Positions 41,901 to 53,381 of a DNA stretch of 64,000 bases are shown in pieces. The DNA lies in NCBI RefSeq assembly GCF_030269605.1, contig NZ_BSTQ01000001.1, positions 766,850-830,849 on the forward strand, in the 5' to 3' direction. Positions within the stretch are counted from its first letter, which is position 1; each line of letters starts with the position of its first letter. The stretch is from Lentzea sp. NBRC 105346. Its GTDB lineage: Bacteria > Actinomycetota > Actinomycetes > Mycobacteriales > Pseudonocardiaceae. The notes under the pieces were generated by a model. That model ran no database searches, had not been told where the DNA came from, and saw only the letters and a program-made list of their open reading frames with translations. Both the position numbers and the translations under genes were made by a program.

Positions 41901-44006
41901 GACGTCGCCCGAGAGCACGAATGACGAGGGCCCGTTCACCGCCGCAACGGACAACCGCGGATCGTCCGGCACCTCCGACACCACACACATCCCGCCGCGA
42001 CCGGCGATCTTGCGCAACGCCCGGCTCCGCAACGCCACAACCCGCGCGCCGTCCTCCAGCGACAACGCGCCCGCCACCACCGCGGCCGCGATCTCACCCT
42101 GCGAATGACCGACAACGGCGTCCGGCTCCACACCGTAGGAACGCCACAGCGCGGCCAGTGACACCATCACCGCCCACAACGCCGGCTGGACGACATCCAC
42201 TCGCTCGGTCTCGTCGAGATCCAACGAAACGAACGGACCAAGCGCCTCGGCACAATCACGCATCCGCGCCGCGAACACCGGTGCGGACTCCAGCAACTCC
42301 TTCGCCATCCCGGCCCACTGCGAACCCTGACCGGGGAAGACGAACACGACCTTGCCCGCGACGGCCCTCGGCACCGGCGCGCCGTTCGCCAGGTCGATCA
42401 GGCCCTCGCGCAGCTCCCGCCGATCGTTGCCGACCAGGACGGCCCGGTGCTCCAACGCCGCCCGGCCCGCCAGCGAGTAGCCGACGTCCCGGACACCGGC
42501 GTCCGGCTGATCGTCGAGGAACTCGGCCAGCCGTGCCGCTTGCGCGCGCAACGCGGCTTCGGTTCGGCCGGAGATCACCCAAGGGGTGGGGGAAAGACCT
42601 TGTGAGTGGTTTCCGTCGTCCTGGCGACGGAAACCACTCACGACCTCTTCGAGGATGACGTGCGCGTTGGTGCCGCTCATGCCGAACGACGACACCGCGG
42701 CCCGGCGCGGCCGGTCTCCGGCCGGCCACGGATGGGCCCCGGTCAGCAGCTCGACCGCGCCCGCCGACCAGTCGACGTGCGGCGACGGCGCGTCGACGTG
42801 CAGCGTCCGCGGCAGCACACCGCGGCGCATCGCCTGCACCATCTTGATGACGCCCGCGACCCCGGCCGCCGCCTGGGTGTGGCCGAGGTTGGACTTGATC
42901 GACCCCAGCCACAACGGAACCGAACGGTCCTGACCATAGGTCGCCAGCAACGCCTGCGCCTCGATCGGATCACCCAGCACCGTTCCCGTGCCGTGCGCCT
43001 CCACAACGTCCACATCGGACGGTTCAAGCCCGGACGAGGACAGCGCCGCACGGATCACCCGCTGCTGCGCCAGCCCGTTTGGAGCGGTCAGTCCGTTCGA
43101 TGCGCCATCGGAGTTGACCGCCGATCCGCGGACTACGGCCAGCACGGGATGACCGAGGCGCTCGGCGTCGGAGAGCCGGGCCAGCACCAGCACGCCGGCG
43201 CCCTCGGACCACGCGGTGCCGTCGGCCGCGGCGGCGAACGGCTTGCACCGGCCGTCCGGTGCCAGCGCGCGTTGCCGGGAGAACTCGATGAACGTGTCCG
43301 GATCGGCCATCACCGACACGCCACCGGCGAGCGCGAGCGAACACTCGCCGGATCGCAGCGCCCGCGCCGCCCAGTGCAGCGCGACCAGCGACGAGGAGCA
43401 CGCCGTGTCGACGGTGACCGCCGGGCCCTCCAGGCCGAACGCGTAGGCGATCCGGCCCGTCACGACACTGGCCGCCGTCCCGGTGACCAGGTGCCCCTCG
43501 CCGGTGTGCCCGGCGGCCGCGCCGTAGCCGTTGTGCATCACGCCGGCGAACACGCCGGTGTCGGTGCCCCGCAACGAAAGGGGGTCGATCCCCGCGTGCT
43601 CGACCGCCTCCCACGTCGTCTCCAGCAGCAGCCGCTGCTGCGGGTCCATCGCCAGCGCCTCACGCGGCGAGATCCCGAAGAACTCGGCGTCGAACGCACC
43701 GGCGTCGTGCAGGAAGGCGCCTTCCCGCACGTAGCTGCGCCCAGCGGCGTCCGGGTCGTCGTCGAACAGCGCGCCGAGGTCCCAGCCCCGGTCGGCGGGA
43801 AAGTCCGAGATCGCGTCGCGGCCCGAGGCGACCAGCCGCCACAGGTCGTCCGGGGTGCGCACGCCACCGGGGAACCGGCAGCCCATCCCGATGATCGCGA
43901 TCGGCTCGCGCGCGCCCTCCTCCAGCTCGGCCACGCGGCGCTGGGCGTGCCGCGCGTCGGCGATGGCGCGCTTGAGGTACTCGCGCAGTTTCTCCTCGTT
44001 CGCCAT
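29955..44006 (-). CDS. Type I PKS (PKS2): three modules
   Basis: 4683 residues with N-terminal docking coil. Module 1: KS (Cys about 203)-AT (GHSQG, YASH)-DH ([10 protein letters not shown], about 898)-ER (about 1414)-KR (LDD about 1653)-ACP (about 1850). Module 2: KS (about 2081)-AT (GHSQG, variant YPSH)-KR (TGGTGALG about 2952, LED, B-type)-ACP (about 3231). Module 3: KS (about 3461)-AT (YASH)-KR-ACP (about 4572). In module 3 the KR cofactor motif is altered to TGADGVPG and about 20 residues after LLLV, including the S-R-x-G loop, are missing, so this KR is probably inactive. The C-terminal 90 residues form a docking domain ending [17 protein letters not shown] at 44006; 9 bp after the PKS1 stop. 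Confidence 0.94.
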   Translation of the reverse strand: MANEEKLREYLKRAIADARHAQRRVAELEEGAREPIAIIGMGCRFPGGVRTPDDLWRLVASGRDAISDFPADRGWDLGALFDDDPDAAGRSYVREGAFLHDAGAFDAEFFGISPREALAMDPQQRLLLETTWEAVEHAGIDPLSLRGTDTGVFAGVMHNGYGAAAGHTGEGHLVTGTAASVVTGRIAYAFGLEGPAVTVDTACSSSLVALHWAARALRSGECSLALAGGVSVMADPDTFIEFSRQRALAPDGRCKPFAAAADGTAWSEGAGVLVLARLSDAERLGHPVLAVVRGSAVNSDGASNGLTAPNGLAQQRVIRAALSSSGLEPSDVDVVEAHGTGTVLGDPIEAQALLATYGQDRSVPLWLGSIKSNLGHTQAAAGVAGVIKMVQAMRRGVLPRTLHVDAPSPHVDWSAGAVELLTGAHPWPAGDRPRRAAVSSFGMSGTNAHVILEEVVSGFRRQDDGNHSQGLSPTPWVISGRTEAALRAQAARLAEFLDDQPDAGVRDVGYSLAGRAALEHRAVLVGNDRRELREGLIDLANGAPVPRAVAGKVVFVFPGQGSQWAGMAKELLESAPVFAARMRDCAEALGPFVSLDLDETERVDVVQPALWAVMVSLAALWRSYGVEPDAVVGHSQGEIAAAVVAGALSLEDGARVVALRSRALRKIAGRGGMCVVSEVPDDPRLSVAAVNGPSSFVLSGDVDALVGKRIPVDYASHSPHVEDIRDELLDVLDVTPASVRVPFFSTVTGDWLDTTELDAGYWYRNLRQTVLFERAVRSLSQEHRVFVEVSPHPVLTMSIEETFDAAGVDAVAVGSLRRDDGGLRRWLTSAGELWTRGVPVSWRDAVAGGRRVDLPAYAFQHRRFWLGAAGKPLLDTVVRLADGDGVVLTGRLSHDWLPDHAVAGEVVLPGTAFVELALRAGDEAGCGLVDELVIEKPLVIPGNEPVRLQVVVGSDESGRRSLDIHASSGDGGWVRHATGVLAAEDSVPPADLAEWPPAGAASVDVTGLYERLAATGYGYGPAFRGLRAVWRRGTEIFAEVALPEHVGVDAVTVHPALLDAALHALSLDGAELRLPFSWHGVTAHASGATAARVRLTTGEQVSLAAFDTTGRPLVTVGSLVTRPVDAGRLTRPDALFRVDWIPVPVPAAASDAVFVSCRSVHAALNLVQSSLAESARLVVVTRGTTAARPGEGVSDVDGAAIWGLLRSAQSEHPGRFVLADIDDHEASLAVLRSAVALDEPQLAVRAGEVLVPRLVREDSSGELDLPAEPWRLDVVEAGSIEGLRAVPRPLDPLADGRIRVAVRAAGVNFRDVVVCLGMVPGQEGVGSEGAGVVLEVGPGVTGFTPGDRVMGLFDGAFGPVATADARMVVPMPAGWSFADAAAVPVAFLTAYYGLRDLAGLRAGESVLVHAAAGGVGMAAVQLARHWGAEVYGTASPGKWGTLRAMGLDDRHIASSRTTEFSRAFGKVDVVLNSLAGEFVDASLALLAPGGRFVEMGKTDIRQGIDGYRAFDLSEAGPERIGELLAEVLALFERGVLTPLPVTAWDVRRAPEALRHLSQARHVGKLVLTMPRPLDPDGTVLITGGTGTLGGLVARHLVERHGIRHIVLTSRSGGESGVPGARVVACDVADRDQLAALLSTLDHPLTAVVHAAGVLDDGVIESLTPDRLDAVLRPKALGARNLHELTRDADLAAFVLFSSAAGVLGGAGQAGYAAANVVLDALAEQRRHRGLPATSVAWGLWAQASAMTGHLGDDERRRGLATDHALALFDRAVASSRPMLVAMNPMGREPVSPLLRGLVRPARRVVGPEAGAARQPTGLTELVRSHVAAVLGHASADDIAADRAFQELGFDSLTAVELRNRLNAATGLRLPTTVVFDHPTPATLADYLRAEIGGDSAVSEAVVPAATSDDPVVIVAMGCRFPGGVRSPDDLWRLVASGTDAISGFPADRGWDLAGLYDPDPDASGRSYVRHGGFLSDAAEFDAGFFGISPREAVAMDPQQRLLLETAWETFERAGIDPVSLRGSRTGVFAGTNIQDYGLLLHDAPGEAEGYGATATAASVVSGRVAYAFGLEGPAVTIDTACSSSLVALHLAAQSLRSGECSLALAGGVAVLATPGGFVEFSRQRALSPDGRCKPFAAAADGTSWSEGAGLVLLERLSDARRLGHPVLAVVRGSAVNQDGASNGLTAPNGPSQQRVIRAALASAGLSTSDVDVVEAHGTGTVLGDPIEAQALLATYGQDRATPLLLGSVKSNLGHTQAASGVAGVIKMVAALRHGMVPGMLHLDEPTHQVDWSAGSVEVPAEPRPWPVADRPRRAGVSSFGMSGTNAHLIIEQAPAPPVAPVGESPRCVPWVLSAKTRDALRDQVKRLLEIEAGPLDVGFSLARRSEFEHRAVVLAADRDGLEALANDVPHARTVERVARPAGKMVFVFPGQGSQWAGMAKELLESSPVFAARMRECAEALAPFVSLDLDETERVDVVQPALWAVMVSLAALWRSYGVEPDAVVGHSQGEIAAAVVAGAVSLADGARMVALRSRVLRKLSGRGGMAVISELPDDPRLSVAAVNGPSSIVVSGDVDALVGKRIPVDYPSHSPHIEEFRDELLSALEVTPASSRVPFFSTVTGDWLDTTELDAGYWYRNVRQTVRFRPAVEGLATAGFSTFVEVGPHPVLTSDIQETVDDAVVVGTLRRDAGGVEQFLASAAELWMRGVPVDWSDAVAGGRLVDLPTYAFQRQRYWVEVPRPRSVVDSWRYAISWKSVPVSPRGLSGTWLLVTAPGGHDWSAALERALADRGATVRVVESVPDVRDVTGVVSLLALDDRSHVDFPAVPRGAAATVALLQKLDELGSDAPLWCVTTGAAGDAVTNPEQALLWGLGRVAAAEYPRWWGGVVDVPRPVTDEAATRAVAVITGSHGEDELVVRADGVFARRLVPAPLADRPPVRDWRPRGTVLVTGGTGALGGHVARWLANAGAEHLVLVSRTGHSAELADLGTKVTFAQCDVADRDALAAVLNDIPPEYPLTAVVHTAAVLEDSLLADVTPEAMDRVLRVKMGGALNLHELTKDLDLSAFVLFSSIAGTCGLAGHGNYAPGNAFLDALAHHRRAQGLVATSIAWGHWDGGGIAGPEAEQQIRRRGLLSFPPELALTALGQVLDRDETTVAVINTRWDDLATTRPVPLLSDLMPKHRPDEENPDLAGMSEAEQRRALLDLVRPHVAAVLRHSSPESVETDRAFKELGFDSLTAVELRNRLSLATGQKLPATLIYDYPTPALLADHLWSTQYGMAASRDVVVPAAALDEPVAIVGIGCRFPGGVRSPEDLWRLLESGADAVSGLPRDRGWNLTELYDPDPDAPGRSYVRDGGFLSDAPEFDAAFFGISPREALAMDPQQRLLLETAWETFESAGIDPASLRGNDVGVFAGVSVQDYPALLRDTADVEGYAMTGSAGSVLSGRIAYALGLEGPAITVDTACSSSLVALHLAVQSLRRGECSLALAGGVTVMSTPAALVEFSRQRGLSADGRCRAFSSTADGFGMAEGAGLVLLERLSDARRLGHPVLAVVRGSAVNQDGASNGLTAPNGPSQQRVIRAALASAGLSTSDVDVVEAHGTGTVLGDPIEAQALLATYGQDRSVPLWLGSVKSNLGHTQAAAGAAGVIKMVLALRHGRLPKTLHVEEPTHEVDWSAGAVRLLTEPQPWPAVDRPRRAGVSSFGISGTNAHVILEAVPAEVQEPTQHESTRPDVVPWVVSARTEAALRAQVERVRALDGDPHDIGYSLVATRSVLDHRAVVLGDRVVRGVARAAGKIAFVFPGQGAQWAGMGRELLESSPVFADRMRACDRALAEFVDWSLLDVVRGSLVLDRVDVVQPASFAVMVSLAELWRSHGVEPEAVIGHSQGEIAAAVVAGALSLEDGARVVALRAKAIARELAGHGGMAVVSEVPDDPRLSVAAVNGPGSIVVSGDNAAIDELQLRRIPVDYASHSVQVERIRAELVDALAPVRPREARIPFYSTVTGEPIDTRSLDAEYWYRNLRQTVRFDRATRRLAADGYRVFVESSAHPVLSAAVEDTVEDSVVVGSSRRDDGGMDRFLTSVAELWVRGVAVDWGPAVAGGRRVGLPTYAFQRERYWPGTPAPSTDSLRYKVDWQPVDPAAPAAISGTWLLLEPDDPGATEWATRLEQTLAERGAQVRRVNAIPEVREPISGLVSLLALSGEPHTEHVPGGLAATVGLVQAGLEAPLWCVSSGAVTTGHSDPVVNPAQAMVWGLAPVVAAEHPDNWRGVLDVPGQPDDLTAGRVVDVLTAAAGEREIAVRPGGTFARRLVPAPLDGRPIREWQPRGTILVTGADGVPGRDVVRWLTENGAENLLLVDDPADRALLAGALATVPEEHPLTAVIHTASVLDDALIGSLSSEQMDRVLRVKATGAVNLHEATRHLDLSAFVLFSSFAGTRGRAGQGNYAPGNAFLDALAQHRRAQGLVATSIAWGHWAGVADEAVRRHGGADLDPELALTALGEVLDHDETFVVIQPAGPEAPPRDEYADLGRRLVGLSEVDQREVVLDAVRPVVASVLRHPSSARIAADLPFKDLGFDSLTAVELRNRLAALTGLRLTSALIFDHPTPAALAEHLRAELMPDESPVLAELDRLEALLAGAGEEQRELAAGRLRRLLAVCGDGPRVTELEAATNDELIELLGDEFGIY
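33165..33422. repeat. KS-coding segment nearly identical to 37308-37565
   Basis: About 258 bp of the KS sequence of PKS2 module 3 recur in the KS of module 2 with an offset of 4143 bp (1381 codons) and only a few mismatches. It codes for the stretch from around KSNLG-proximal LATYGQDR back to [18 protein letters not shown]. Third-position identity points to recent exchange between modules. Confidence 0.8.
37308..37565. repeat. Partner copy of the KS segment at 33165-33422
   Basis: Second copy of the near-identical KS-coding DNA, in PKS2 module 2. See the entry at 33165-33422. Confidence 0.8.
41866..41998. repeat. Partner copy of the AT segment at 22095-22226
   Basis: AT coding sequence of PKS2 module 1, nearly base-identical to PKS3 module B over more than 100 bp. 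Confidence 0.75.
42600..42643. repeat. Second copy of the palindromic repeat, in the PKS2 KS-AT linker
   Basis: GTGAGTGGTTTCCGTCG (42602-42618), loop TCCTGG, exact reverse complement at 42625-42641, extended by one G-T and one A-T pair. Same in-frame peptide [13 protein letters not shown] as at 28524-28567 and the same position relative to the KS end. Confidence 0.9.
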
Positions 44007-44015
44007 GAACGTCCT

Positions 44016-47000
44016 TCAGCGGTCGAGCAGTTGGAAGAGCTCGTCATCGGTCGCGGTGTCGAGATCGATGTCGTCGCCGGGCGCGAACCGGGCCAGCAGT
44101 GACCGCAGCAACGCGGTGACCTTGGGCCGGTGTTCCGCGTCGGCGGCGATCGAGGACAGCACGGACTCGACCCGATCGAGTTCTGTGTGGACGGTCGGGC
44201 CGGTACCACCGAGGTGGGCGGCGAGCGCGGCGGGGGTGGGGTGGTCGAAGATCACGGTGGCGGGCAGGCGGACGCCGGTCACGGCGGCGAGCCGGTTGCG
44301 CAGCTCGACGGCGCTGAGCGAATCGAACCCGAGGTCGGTGAACGACCGGGCCGGGTCGACTGCGCCGACCGGCTGACCGAGGAAGCCCGCGATCTCGGCG
44401 AGCACCAGCTCACGGATCGGCAGCCGCACCACCGGTCGCGTTCGCGGCGCGGGTACGTCCGCGGTCAGCCTGGCGGGCACGACGAGCGGCGCGCCCGTCC
44501 GCAGTGCCGCGTCGAACAGGGCGAGGCCCTGCGAGGCGGACATTGGCCGCACACCGCCGCGCGCGATCCGGGCGAGGTCGCCGTCGCCGAGCCGCCCGCC
44601 CATGCCGGACTCCCAGAGTCCCCAGGCGAGCGAGGTCGCCGGCAGGCCGCGCGCGGCGCGCCGGCAGGCGAGGCCGTCCAGGAAGGCGTTGGCCGCGGCG
44701 TAGCTCGCCTGACCGGCGGCACCGAGCACCCCTGAAGCCGACGAGAACAGGACGAACGCGGCCAGGTCGAGGTCCGCGGTGAGCTCGTCGAGGATGCGGG
44801 CACCCTCCACCTTGGGCCGCAGCACCGCGTCGAGGCGTTGCGGGGTCAGCGACTCCACGACAGCGTCGTCGAGCACACCGGCGGCGTGCACCACGGCGGT
44901 CAGCGGACGGTCGAGCCCGGCCAGCAGCTCGGCCATCGCGTCGCGGTCGGCCACGTCACAGGCGACGACCCGCGCGCCGGGCACGTCGGATGCACCACCA
45001 CCGCGGCTGGTCAGCACGAGGTGGCGAACCCCGTGCCGTTCCACGAGGTGGCGTGCCACCAGGCCGCCGAGTGCCCCCGTGCCTCCGGTGATCAACACCG
45101 TGCCCTCGGGATCGAAAGGCCGGGGAATCGTGAGCACGATCTTGCCGATGTGCCGGGCCTGGCTCATGTACCGGAACGCCTCCGGCGCCCGGCGGACGTC
45201 CCACGCCGTCACGGGCAACGGCGACAGCACACCGCGCTCGAACAGGTCCACGATCCCGGCCAGCATCCGCCCGATCAGCTCCGGCCCGGCGTCACCGAGG
45301 TCGAACGCCCGATAGTCCACATCGGACAGCTCGCGGATGTCGGTCTTGCCCATCTCCAGGAACCGGCCGCCCGGCGCGAGCAACCCCAATGACGCGTCCA
45401 CGAACTCGCCCGTCAGGGAGTTCAGCACCACGTCCACTTCGCCGAACACGTCCGCGAACTCCGTCGTCCGCGAGCTCGCGACGTGATCGGCGTCCACGGC
45501 ATGCCACTTCTCCGGACTCGCGGTCGCGAACACCTCCGCACCCCAATGCCGGGCGAGCCGGCCGGCCGCCATGCCGACCCCGCCGGCGCCCGCGTGGATC
45601 AGGACCCGCTCACCGGCGGCCAGCTTTCCGAGTTCCCGCAGCGCGTACCAGGCGGTCGCGAACACCAGCGGCGTCGCGGCCGCCGTGGCGAACGACCAGC
45701 CGGCGGGAATCCGGACCGCCATCCGCGCGTCCGTCACCGCGATCGGACCGAACGCGCCGTCGAACAGCCCCATCACCCGGTCGCCCACCGCCAGGCCGGT
45801 CACCTCGGACCCGGCCTCCAGCACCACTCCCGCGCCCTCACCGCCGATCCGGGCGGCGCCGGGGTACATCCCGAGTGCGATCAGGACGTCGCGGAAGTTC
45901 ATGCCCGCGGCCCGCATCGCGACCCGGATCTGCCCCGGTTCCAACGGCTCGAGCACCTCCGGGCACGCGGCGAGCCGCAGCCCGTCCGCGGTGCCGGAGC
46001 CGGTGACGTCCAGCCGCCACGGGCCTTCGGGCGGCGTCAGTGCCTCGTGCGGACCGGCCTGGACCAGCCGGGGCGCGAACAGCTCGCCGCCGCGCACCGC
46101 CACCTGCGGCTCCCCGGCGGCCACGGCGTCGCTCAGGCTGCCGGAACCGTCGGAGTCCACCAAGACGAACCGATCCGGGTGCTCCGACTGCACGGACCGC
46201 AGGAGTCCCCACACCGCCGACTGCCGAGGGTCGGTGACATGGTCACCGGCACGCACGGCCACCGCACCGCGCGTCACCACGACCACGAGCGAGTCTCCGG
46301 CCAGGTGCGACCGCACGGCGGCGAGCACCTGGTGGAGCGACTCCGCCTCCACCGCAACGAAATCAGGTACGTCCTTCGTGGCCCCGGCGACCGGCTGCCA
46401 GTCCACTCGGAACAGTGCGTCCGGCTGGTCGTCCCGCAATGGTCGCAGCGCCAGGGAATCGACGTTGGCCACCGCGGCCCCGCGATGGTCGGTCACGCAC
46501 AGCGAGATCGCATCCGGACCGGCCGGAGTGATCGCGACGCGCAACGCGGTCGCCCCGGTGGCGTACCACCGGACGCCACTCCACACGAACGGCACCTTCG
46601 TCGTGGTGGTGCCCAGCGCACTCGCGTGCAGCGCCGAGTCGAGCAGGGCGGGGTGCAGGGCGAACCCCGAGCCGCGGACCGGCAGGTCCACCTCGGCGAA
46701 GATCTCCGCTCCACGCCGCCACACCGCTCGAAGTCCCCGGAACGCCGGGCCGTAGTCATAACCCGCCGCGGCCAGGCTGTCGTACGCGCCGTCCGTGGAG
46801 ACCGAGGTGGCACCCGCGGGCGGCCACTCGGTGAACGCCGGCGGCTCGGCGGCACCACCACCGGCCAGGGTCCCGTTGGCGTGCAACGTCCACGGGGCGT
46901 CCGCCGATCGCGAGTAGATCTCCACAGTGTGCTGGCCGCTGTCGTCCACCGCCCTGACGACAACTCGGACGTCGACCGCTTCGGACAGCGCGAGCGGCGT

Positions 47001-49739
47001 CCGCAGCGTCAGCTCCTCGACGACCTCGCCGCCGGCCTGACGACCGGCGTGCACCGCCATCTCGACGAACGCCGTCCCCGGCAGCGTGACCGTCCCGGCC
47101 ACCACGTGGTCGGTCAGCCACGGATGCGTGGCCGGCGACAGGCGGCCACGCAGCAGGACGCCGTCCGGGAGCGCGATCACCTCGTCCAGCAAGGGGTGCG
47201 CCGGCGCGGCACCGCCGATCGCCGCCCGGACCGTCGCCGCGGACCGGGCGGCCGGCTGGTCCTTGCGCAGCATCGCGAGGCACGTCCCGGAGACGTGTTC
47301 GCGCGCCAGCGCGGTCAGCACGCCGTCGGGACCCAGCTCGACGAACGTCCCCGCCCCCAGCGCCGCCAGCCGCCCGACCGCGTCGGCGAACCGCACGGTC
47401 CGCCGGACGTTGTCGACCCAGTACTCGGGTGAGCACAACCGTGCGGCCGAAGCCACGTCGCCGGTCACGGTGGAGACGATCGGAATGGCGGGCGGACGGA
47501 ACGTCAGCTCCGCCGCGACCGCGCGGAACTCCGCGAGCATGCCGTCCATCAACGGTGAGTGGAACGCGTGGCTCACCCGCAACCGCTTCGTCTCCCGGAA
47601 CCGCGCGGCCACCGCGAGCACCCCGGCCTCGGCACCGGACAACACCACGGAGTCCGGGCCGTTGACCGCGGCCACCGCGACACCTTCCGGCAGCAGTGGC
47701 AGCACTTCGCTCTCGGTCGCGCGCACCGCGATCATCGCGCCGCCCGCGGGCAACGCCTGCATCAACCGGCCGCGCGCCGCGACGAGCCGGCAGGCCTGGG
47801 GCAGCGACAGCATTCCGCTGACGTGGGCGGCGGTCAGCTCGCCGATCGAGTGGCCGAGCAGGAACCGGGGCTGAGCCCCCCAGTGCTGGAGCAGCCGGAA
47901 CTGAGCGACACCGACGGCGAACAACGCGGCCTGCGTGTAGAGCGTCTGGTCCAGCACCTCGTCGTCGATCACCTCGCGCAGCGGACGCGGCAGGTGCTGA
48001 TCGAGCTCCGCGCAGACCTCGTCGAACGCCTGCGCGTACACCGGGAACTCGGCCGCCAGTTCACGTCCCATCCCGGCACGCTGCGCGCCCTGGCCGGTGA
48101 ACAGCACCGCGAGCTTTCCCTCGTCGCCGACGCGCAGGTACTGCCGGTACAACGGATGCGTCGGCAACGGGATCCGGCGGCCGCGCGGGACGGGCCCGGA
48201 CGGCGCCGCGCCGTTGGCCGGTGCACGCAGGGCGGCGGCGACCTCGTGCGCGCCGGAGCCGATCACCGTGTGCCGGAACGGGAAGTCACGCCGACCGGCC
48301 CGCAGCGTGTACGCGACATCGGCGAGCGCGGGGGCGTTCTCGGCGACCAGGTGGTCCGCGAGGCGATTCGCCAGTTCCCGCAACGCCTCCGCCGTCTTAG
48401 CGCTGACGGTCACCACCTGCGGCGAGCGGTCCGGTTCGCCGGGTGCCACCGGGGCCGCCTCCTCCACGACCACGTGTGCGTTGGTGCCGCCGAACCCGAA
48501 CGAGCTCACCCCGGCCCGCCGCGGCGTGTCGCCGTCCGGCCAGGCACGAAGATCGGTGCTGATGTAGAACGGACCGCTGCCGAGGTCGATCTCCGGGTGC
48601 GCCCGCGTGAAGTGCGGGTGCGGCGGAATCTCCCGGTGCCGCAGCATGAGCACCGTCTTGATCAGCCCGGCCACCCCCGCCGCCGCGGCCAGATGACCGA
48701 TGTTGGCCTTGATGGAGCCCAGCGCGCAGTACCCGGTGCGCCCGCCCGGCCCGAAGGCCTCCCGCAGCGCGGTGAACTCGATCGGGTCGCCCAGCGCGGT
48801 CGCCGACCCGTGCGCCTCCAGGTAGCCGATGCTCTGTGCGTCGGCTTCGGCGACGGCCAGCGCCTCGCCGATCACCTCGCGCTGGCCCGCCATGCTGGGC
48901 GCGGTGTAGGCGAGCTTGCCGTCCGCGCCGTCGTTGTTCACGGCGCTGCCCCGGATCACCGCGAGCACCTCGTCGCCGTCCTCGACCGCCTCGGCCAGGC
49001 GTTTGAGCGCGACGATGCCGACACCGTCGGTGAACGAGGTGCCCGCCGCGGCGGCGTCGAACGAGCGGCAGCGCCCGTCCGGCGAGAGCATCAGCCCGTC
49101 CTGGTGCAGGTATCCCGGCCGCGGTCCGATGTAGACGGACACCCCGCCCGCCATGGCGATGTCGCACTCGCCGGTGAGCAGGCTCTGCACCGCCAGGTGC
49201 ACGGCGACCAGCGACGTCGAGCACGCCGTCTGCACGCTCAGGCTCGGCCCGGTCAGGCCGAGCTTGTAGGACACCCTGGTGGCCAGGTAGTCCTTGTCGT
49301 TGGTGACCAGCAGTTCGGTGCCCTCGAACGACAGCAGGTCGCAGTGGCGGGCGATGACGTTGGGCAGATAGGTGTTCATGCCCGCCCCGGCGAACACGCC
49401 GATCGACGGTCCGCCGCCCGCGTAGCCGATGGCCTCCAGCAGTTCCCACGCGACCTCGAGGAACAGCCGCTGCTGCGGGTCGATCAGCTCGGCCTCGCGG
49501 CGGCTGTAGCCGAAGAACTCGTGGTCGAACAGAAAGGCGTCGGGCAGGCTGCCGCGCGCCTTCACGTAGCGCGGATCGCCGAGCAGTGCTCTCGGCACGC
49601 CCGCGGCGGCCAGCTGTTCGTCGGTGTACGACGAGATCATGTCGTCGCCGGCCCGCACCCGCCGCCACAGCTCGTCGACGTTCGCGGCGCCGGGGAACCG
49701 GCCGTGCATGCCGATGACGGCGATGTCCTGGGAACGCAC
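44016..49739 (-). CDS. Type I PKS (PKS1): KS-AT-DH-ER-KR-ACP, malonyl-specific, receives chain from NRPS
   Basis: 1907 residues, GTG start at 49739, five bases after the NRPS stop. The KS (Cys173 in TACSTS, HGSAT, IKANIGH) differs from all other KS domains in the cluster and resembles KSs of hybrid NRPS-PKS lines that accept a PCP-bound chain; it begins directly at [13 protein letters not shown] without a docking coil. AT: GHSIGE about 630 and HAFH about 724, malonyl-type. [12 protein letters not shown] about 878; [10 protein letters not shown] about 1387; [10 protein letters not shown] about 1556 with [15 protein letters not shown] about 1807. A C-terminal docking region ends [11 protein letters not shown]. 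Predicted to add one fully reduced C2 unit to the aminoacyl intermediate. Confidence 0.94.
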   Translation of the reverse strand: MRSQDIAVIGMHGRFPGAANVDELWRRVRAGDDMISSYTDEQLAAAGVPRALLGDPRYVKARGSLPDAFLFDHEFFGYSRREAELIDPQQRLFLEVAWELLEAIGYAGGGPSIGVFAGAGMNTYLPNVIARHCDLLSFEGTELLVTNDKDYLATRVSYKLGLTGPSLSVQTACSTSLVAVHLAVQSLLTGECDIAMAGGVSVYIGPRPGYLHQDGLMLSPDGRCRSFDAAAAGTSFTDGVGIVALKRLAEAVEDGDEVLAVIRGSAVNNDGADGKLAYTAPSMAGQREVIGEALAVAEADAQSIGYLEAHGSATALGDPIEFTALREAFGPGGRTGYCALGSIKANIGHLAAAAGVAGLIKTVLMLRHREIPPHPHFTRAHPEIDLGSGPFYISTDLRAWPDGDTPRRAGVSSFGFGGTNAHVVVEEAAPVAPGEPDRSPQVVTVSAKTAEALRELANRLADHLVAENAPALADVAYTLRAGRRDFPFRHTVIGSGAHEVAAALRAPANGAAPSGPVPRGRRIPLPTHPLYRQYLRVGDEGKLAVLFTGQGAQRAGMGRELAAEFPVYAQAFDEVCAELDQHLPRPLREVIDDEVLDQTLYTQAALFAVGVAQFRLLQHWGAQPRFLLGHSIGELTAAHVSGMLSLPQACRLVAARGRLMQALPAGGAMIAVRATESEVLPLLPEGVAVAAVNGPDSVVLSGAEAGVLAVAARFRETKRLRVSHAFHSPLMDGMLAEFRAVAAELTFRPPAIPIVSTVTGDVASAARLCSPEYWVDNVRRTVRFADAVGRLAALGAGTFVELGPDGVLTALAREHVSGTCLAMLRKDQPAARSAATVRAAIGGAAPAHPLLDEVIALPDGVLLRGRLSPATHPWLTDHVVAGTVTLPGTAFVEMAVHAGRQAGGEVVEELTLRTPLALSEAVDVRVVVRAVDDSGQHTVEIYSRSADAPWTLHANGTLAGGGAAEPPAFTEWPPAGATSVSTDGAYDSLAAAGYDYGPAFRGLRAVWRRGAEIFAEVDLPVRGSGFALHPALLDSALHASALGTTTTKVPFVWSGVRWYATGATALRVAITPAGPDAISLCVTDHRGAAVANVDSLALRPLRDDQPDALFRVDWQPVAGATKDVPDFVAVEAESLHQVLAAVRSHLAGDSLVVVVTRGAVAVRAGDHVTDPRQSAVWGLLRSVQSEHPDRFVLVDSDGSGSLSDAVAAGEPQVAVRGGELFAPRLVQAGPHEALTPPEGPWRLDVTGSGTADGLRLAACPEVLEPLEPGQIRVAMRAAGMNFRDVLIALGMYPGAARIGGEGAGVVLEAGSEVTGLAVGDRVMGLFDGAFGPIAVTDARMAVRIPAGWSFATAAATPLVFATAWYALRELGKLAAGERVLIHAGAGGVGMAAGRLARHWGAEVFATASPEKWHAVDADHVASSRTTEFADVFGEVDVVLNSLTGEFVDASLGLLAPGGRFLEMGKTDIRELSDVDYRAFDLGDAGPELIGRMLAGIVDLFERGVLSPLPVTAWDVRRAPEAFRYMSQARHIGKIVLTIPRPFDPEGTVLITGGTGALGGLVARHLVERHGVRHLVLTSRGGGASDVPGARVVACDVADRDAMAELLAGLDRPLTAVVHAAGVLDDAVVESLTPQRLDAVLRPKVEGARILDELTADLDLAAFVLFSSASGVLGAAGQASYAAANAFLDGLACRRAARGLPATSLAWGLWESGMGGRLGDGDLARIARGGVRPMSASQGLALFDAALRTGAPLVVPARLTADVPAPRTRPVVRLPIRELVLAEIAGFLGQPVGAVDPARSFTDLGFDSLSAVELRNRLAAVTGVRLPATVIFDHPTPAALAAHLGGTGPTVHTELDRVESVLSSIAADAEHRPKVTALLRSLLARFAPGDDIDLDTATDDELFQLLDR

Positions 49740-49744
49740 GCCGA

Positions 49745-52700
49745 CTACCTGGTGCGCCGGCGCAGCTGTGCAGTCGCCGCCTTGCGCATGGCCGCGCGGT
49801 CGCGACCGGCGCCACCGGCGGGTTCGGGACCATCGGTGTCGAGCCGCTGGGCGATGCTGGCCACCGTCGGGTGCCGGAGCAGCTCGGACGGGGCCACGCC
49901 GGCTCCGCCGGGCAGGTCCTTGAGCAGGCGGTGGACCTGGAGCAGCAGCATGGAGTTGCCGCCGATCTCGAAGAAGTTGTCCGACGCGCCGATCTCGTCG
50001 CGCATCAGCACCCGGCCCCAGATCTCCGCCACCGTGCGCTCGGTGCCGGTGAGTCCGGGCAGTGCGACGGGCCGGGTGTCCCGGCGCGCGCGGACCAGCT
50101 CGGCCAGCGCCCGGCGGTCGACCTTGCGGTTCATGTTCAGCGGCAGCTCGTCGAGGAACACGAACGACGCGGGCACCATGTACGGCGGCAACCGGCGCTG
50201 AAGCGACGACCGCAGCTCCGCGACGCTCGGCGGATCGGCCGCGTCGGGCACGACGCACGCGGTCAGCCGCCGGTCATCGGCCCGGTCGCCCTCGACCACC
50301 ACGGCGGACCAGAAGACCTTCGGCTCCTGTTCCAGCGCGGCCTCGACCTCTTCCAGCTCCACCCGGAAGCCGTTGATCTTCACCTGGTTGTCGGCGCGGC
50401 CGAGGATCTCCAGCAGGCCGTCAGCGTTGACCCTCGCCAGGTCGCCGGTCCGGTACATCCGACCGGATGCGAAAGGGTTGGGCAGGTAGCGCTCGGCGGT
50501 AAGCGACGGGCGGTTCAGGTAGCCCCTGGCCACGCCGATCCCGCCGATGTAGAGCTCACCGGTGACCTGCGGCGGCACCGGTTGCCGGTGCGCGTCCAGC
50601 ACGTAGAGCAGGGTGTTCGACAGCGCCGATCCGACCGGCACGCCACCGCCGGTGCAGTCCTCGGGCCGCACCCGGTGGACGGTCGCGAACATGGTGATCT
50701 CGGTGGGGCCGTAGACGTTCCACAACGTTCCGCACCAGCCCAGCGAGTCCAGCGCGAGCTCGGGCAGCAGCACCTCGCCGCAGGCGAAGGTGTGCCGCAG
50801 CACCAGCCCGCCGACGCCGTCGGCGCGCACCTGCGCCGCCAGGCCGTGCAGCGCCGACGGCGTCTGGTTCAGGTGCGTCACTCGTTCCTCGACCAGCAGC
50901 CTGCGGAACGCGTCGGGGGCGCGTTCCGCACCCGAGGGCACCACGACCAGGCAGGCGCCCGAGTGCAGCGCGCCCCACAGTTCCCACACCGATACGTCGA
51001 AGGCGGTGGAGGCGAACAGGGTCCACACCGCGTCCGGATCCGGCTCGACGTGCTCGGCCATCGCGTCCAGCAGGGTCAGCACGGTGCCGTGCGCGACTTC
51101 GACTCCCTTGGGCACCCCCGTCGACCCGGAGGTGTAGATCGTGTAGATCAGGTCGTCCCGGCCGGGCCGCCCCGCGGGCAGCTCGCCCTCGGCGGGCAGC
51201 CCGTCGCCCATCCGTACAACGTCCACATCGGACACCCGATCGGCCAGTGCCTCCTTGGTGAGCACGATCCGCGCCGCGCAGTCGGCCAGCATTGTGCGCA
51301 GCCGTGCCGGTGGGTGCTGCACGTCGAGTGGAACGTAGGACGCGTTTGCCTTGAGCACGGCCAGGATCGCGACCGGCGTCTCCAGCGACGGCTCCAGCAG
51401 CACGGCGACCCGGTCGCCCGGCCGGACACCCCGGCGCACCAGCTCGGCCGCCCACCGGCCGGCCCGCCGGTCGAGCTCCCGGTAGGTCAGCTCGGTGCCG
51501 CGGAACCGCACCGCGACCCGGCCGGCGTGCCCGGCAAGGGCCCGCTCGAACCGGTGCAGCACGCTGTCCGGCCGGTCGTCGACCCGCTGGCGCAAAGATT
51601 GCGCACCCGCCGAGTCGATCATGGTCAGCCTGGCCACGCTGCGATCCGGGTCCGCCACGATCGACCGCAGCAGCGTGAGGTAGTGGTCGACGGCCCGCCG
51701 CGCGGCCTCGTCGGAGAACACCGACCGGCGGTACTTGAGGACGCCGTGCAGCCGGTCACCGTCCTCGACCACCTCGATGAGCAGATCGTGCTGCCCCTCC
51801 TGCTGGTGCAGCGGGAACGGGGTCAGCCGCAGCCCGCCCCAGGACACCGGCTCCGCGGTCTCGTCGCCCACGTACAGGGAGATCCACTCCGGGAACCGCC
51901 GCGGCCGGTGGTACACGAACATGGACTGGAAGATCGGGTTCACGCCCGGCACCCTGGGCGGCGCCAGCTCCCGGACCAGCAGTTCGAACGGGTAGTCCTG
52001 ATGCTCCAGCGCCTCAGCGACCGACCGCCGCGTCTGCCGCAGCTGGGCGCGGAACGCGGGCTCGTCGCGGAGGCCGGCGCGGAGCACCACCGGGTCCGCG
52101 AAGTAGCCGACGGTCTCGTCGAAGACCGGATCGGTGCGCCCGGCGACCGGCGTGCCGACCAGGACGTCGTCCTGCCCGGTGTACCGGTGGATCAGCACCT
52201 GGAACGCGGTCACCAGCACCATGTACGGCGTGGCCTGCTCGGCGGACGCGAGTGCGCGCAGTCCTTCGGCGAGCTCGGGTTCAATGCGGAACGACACCGA
52301 CGAGGCGCCCCGCTGATCGGGACAGCCGAACGCGGGCCACTCGGTCACCGGGAGCGGTCCGGCCAGCCGCTCGTGCCAGTGCTCCCGCGCCCGGCAGGCC
52401 CGGTCGCTGTCGAGGTACCGGCGCCGGCGGTGCACGAACTCGTCGTAGGAGGCCTTCTCGCGGGTGGCGGGTTCCTCGCCGAGGTACAGCGCGGACAGCT
52501 CCTCCAGCAGCTGGCTCAGCGACGAGAAGTCACAGATCAGGTGGTGCGTCGTCAGCAGCACCACGCACTCGTCCCCGTCCAGGCCGAACACGCTCACCCG
52601 CAGCATCGGTCCCGAGTCGAGGGCGAACGGCCGTTCGTAGTCGGCACGTACGGCTTCACGCAGCCGCTCGTCGGACCAGCCGGTCGCGTCGATGACCGTG

Positions 52701-53239
52701 AACTCGGGAGACAGCTCGGCGTGCACCGTCCGGGTCGCGTGGTGAAACGTGGTGCGCAGTGCCGGATGCCTCGCCACGAGGTCGCGGATCGCTCGGCGAA
52801 ACCTTTCAGCGACGAAACCGTGACGAATTCGGGCGGTGAAGGCGACATTGAACGCGGAGCTCTCCGGCGCCATCTGGCACAACAGCCACAATGCATGTTG
52901 TCCGTGCGACAGCAAGCTTCCCGTCTCATTTGACGCGATACTCGACGCCTGCACTGTAACGAAATTCTCCGCAATTGCGTTTTCAAGCACCCGGATGCTG
53001 CCGTTGTCGAGCATCTCCGGTATCGCCAGGTCGACCCCGAGCTCGGCACGCACGCGGCCGGCGATCTCGACGAGCAGGATCGAGTCGAGTCCCAGGTCGG
53101 TGAGCGGCAGATCGCGCTCGTCGGCTGTCGGAACGCCACCCAGCCAGCCGGTCAGCACCTCGTCGAGGTAGTTCGCCACGAGCGCACGCCGTCGTTCCGG
53201 GGTGGCCGTTTTCCACTCGCTGCGAAACACATCGAGCAC
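49745..53239 (-). CDS. NRPS subunit: ACP/ArCP-C-A-PCP
   Basis: 1164 residues. An N-terminal carrier domain has the phosphopantetheine Ser at about 53 (LGLDSILLV). A condensation domain follows (T-H-H-L-I-C-D about 231, with Phe where Gly usually follows the Asp). Next is an adenylation domain with [23 protein letters not shown] and [15 protein letters not shown], and a C-terminal PCP ([10 protein letters not shown] about 1095). Reading the specificity pocket against GrsA gives D-V-W-N-F-C-V-M-F-K, nearest in form to Thr/Ser-type codes but not a known one. The A10 lysine sits in NMNRK rather than N-G-K. The carrier-first order without its own loading A domain implies loading by the divergent aryl-AMP ligase. 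GTG at 53239 chosen as it gives the natural carrier N-terminus. Confidence 0.92.
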   Translation of the reverse strand: MLDVFRSEWKTATPERRRALVANYLDEVLTGWLGGVPTADERDLPLTDLGLDSILLVEIAGRVRAELGVDLAIPEMLDNGSIRVLENAIAENFVTVQASSIASNETGSLLSHGQHALWLLCQMAPESSAFNVAFTARIRHGFVAERFRRAIRDLVARHPALRTTFHHATRTVHAELSPEFTVIDATGWSDERLREAVRADYERPFALDSGPMLRVSVFGLDGDECVVLLTTHHLICDFSSLSQLLEELSALYLGEEPATREKASYDEFVHRRRRYLDSDRACRAREHWHERLAGPLPVTEWPAFGCPDQRGASSVSFRIEPELAEGLRALASAEQATPYMVLVTAFQVLIHRYTGQDDVLVGTPVAGRTDPVFDETVGYFADPVVLRAGLRDEPAFRAQLRQTRRSVAEALEHQDYPFELLVRELAPPRVPGVNPIFQSMFVYHRPRRFPEWISLYVGDETAEPVSWGGLRLTPFPLHQQEGQHDLLIEVVEDGDRLHGVLKYRRSVFSDEAARRAVDHYLTLLRSIVADPDRSVARLTMIDSAGAQSLRQRVDDRPDSVLHRFERALAGHAGRVAVRFRGTELTYRELDRRAGRWAAELVRRGVRPGDRVAVLLEPSLETPVAILAVLKANASYVPLDVQHPPARLRTMLADCAARIVLTKEALADRVSDVDVVRMGDGLPAEGELPAGRPGRDDLIYTIYTSGSTGVPKGVEVAHGTVLTLLDAMAEHVEPDPDAVWTLFASTAFDVSVWELWGALHSGACLVVVPSGAERAPDAFRRLLVEERVTHLNQTPSALHGLAAQVRADGVGGLVLRHTFACGEVLLPELALDSLGWCGTLWNVYGPTEITMFATVHRVRPEDCTGGGVPVGSALSNTLLYVLDAHRQPVPPQVTGELYIGGIGVARGYLNRPSLTAERYLPNPFASGRMYRTGDLARVNADGLLEILGRADNQVKINGFRVELEEVEAALEQEPKVFWSAVVVEGDRADDRRLTACVVPDAADPPSVAELRSSLQRRLPPYMVPASFVFLDELPLNMNRKVDRRALAELVRARRDTRPVALPGLTGTERTVAEIWGRVLMRDEIGASDNFFEIGGNSMLLLQVHRLLKDLPGGAGVAPSELLRHPTVASIAQRLDTDGPEPAGGAGRDRAAMRKAATAQLRRRTR

Positions 53240-53381
53240 GCTTTTCCGCCTTACGCATCCGGGTGACCAGTTGAGACGTGAGGCCGCCGTCAACGCTGGG
53301 GACCGTATGCCCGGCAATCTCACCGCACAACAGCATCGACTTAGGCGTTCACCCACATTTTTGCGTGCTACTTTCCGCCGC
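53240..53381. promoter_or_regulatory. Divergent promoter region of the NRPS-PKS operon and the ligase-P450-LOG operon
   Basis: A 142-bp intergenic region between the GTG of the NRPS gene and the ATG of the ligase gene must drive both arms of the cluster. It and the first 400 bp of the NRPS gene are visibly less GC-rich than the rest. I see no convincing operator palindrome or -10/-35 pair. Confidence 0.5.

Noticed and set aside
28524..42643. The palindromic repeats as transcription terminators or CRISPR units
   Set aside because: They lie in frame within PKS linkers, only two copies exist far apart, and read-through is required to make the proteins.
37900..44000. YPSH in the AT of PKS2 module 2 as a novel extender-unit motif
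   Set aside because: The rest of that AT, including GHSQG, is nearly identical to its methylmalonyl neighbours, so a single substitution is weak evidence for a new extender.
44016..50258. PKS1 starting near 50258
   Set aside because: The added 170 residues are Arg/Ala/Pro-rich out-of-frame reading of the NRPS PCP region; the KS begins right after the GTG at 49739.
10073..53239. kam genes as part of the NRPS-PKS biosynthetic cluster
   Set aside because: A debris region and a strong terminator separate them, they have their own shared element, and the A-domain code gives no real support for a beta-amino acid; kept only as a question.
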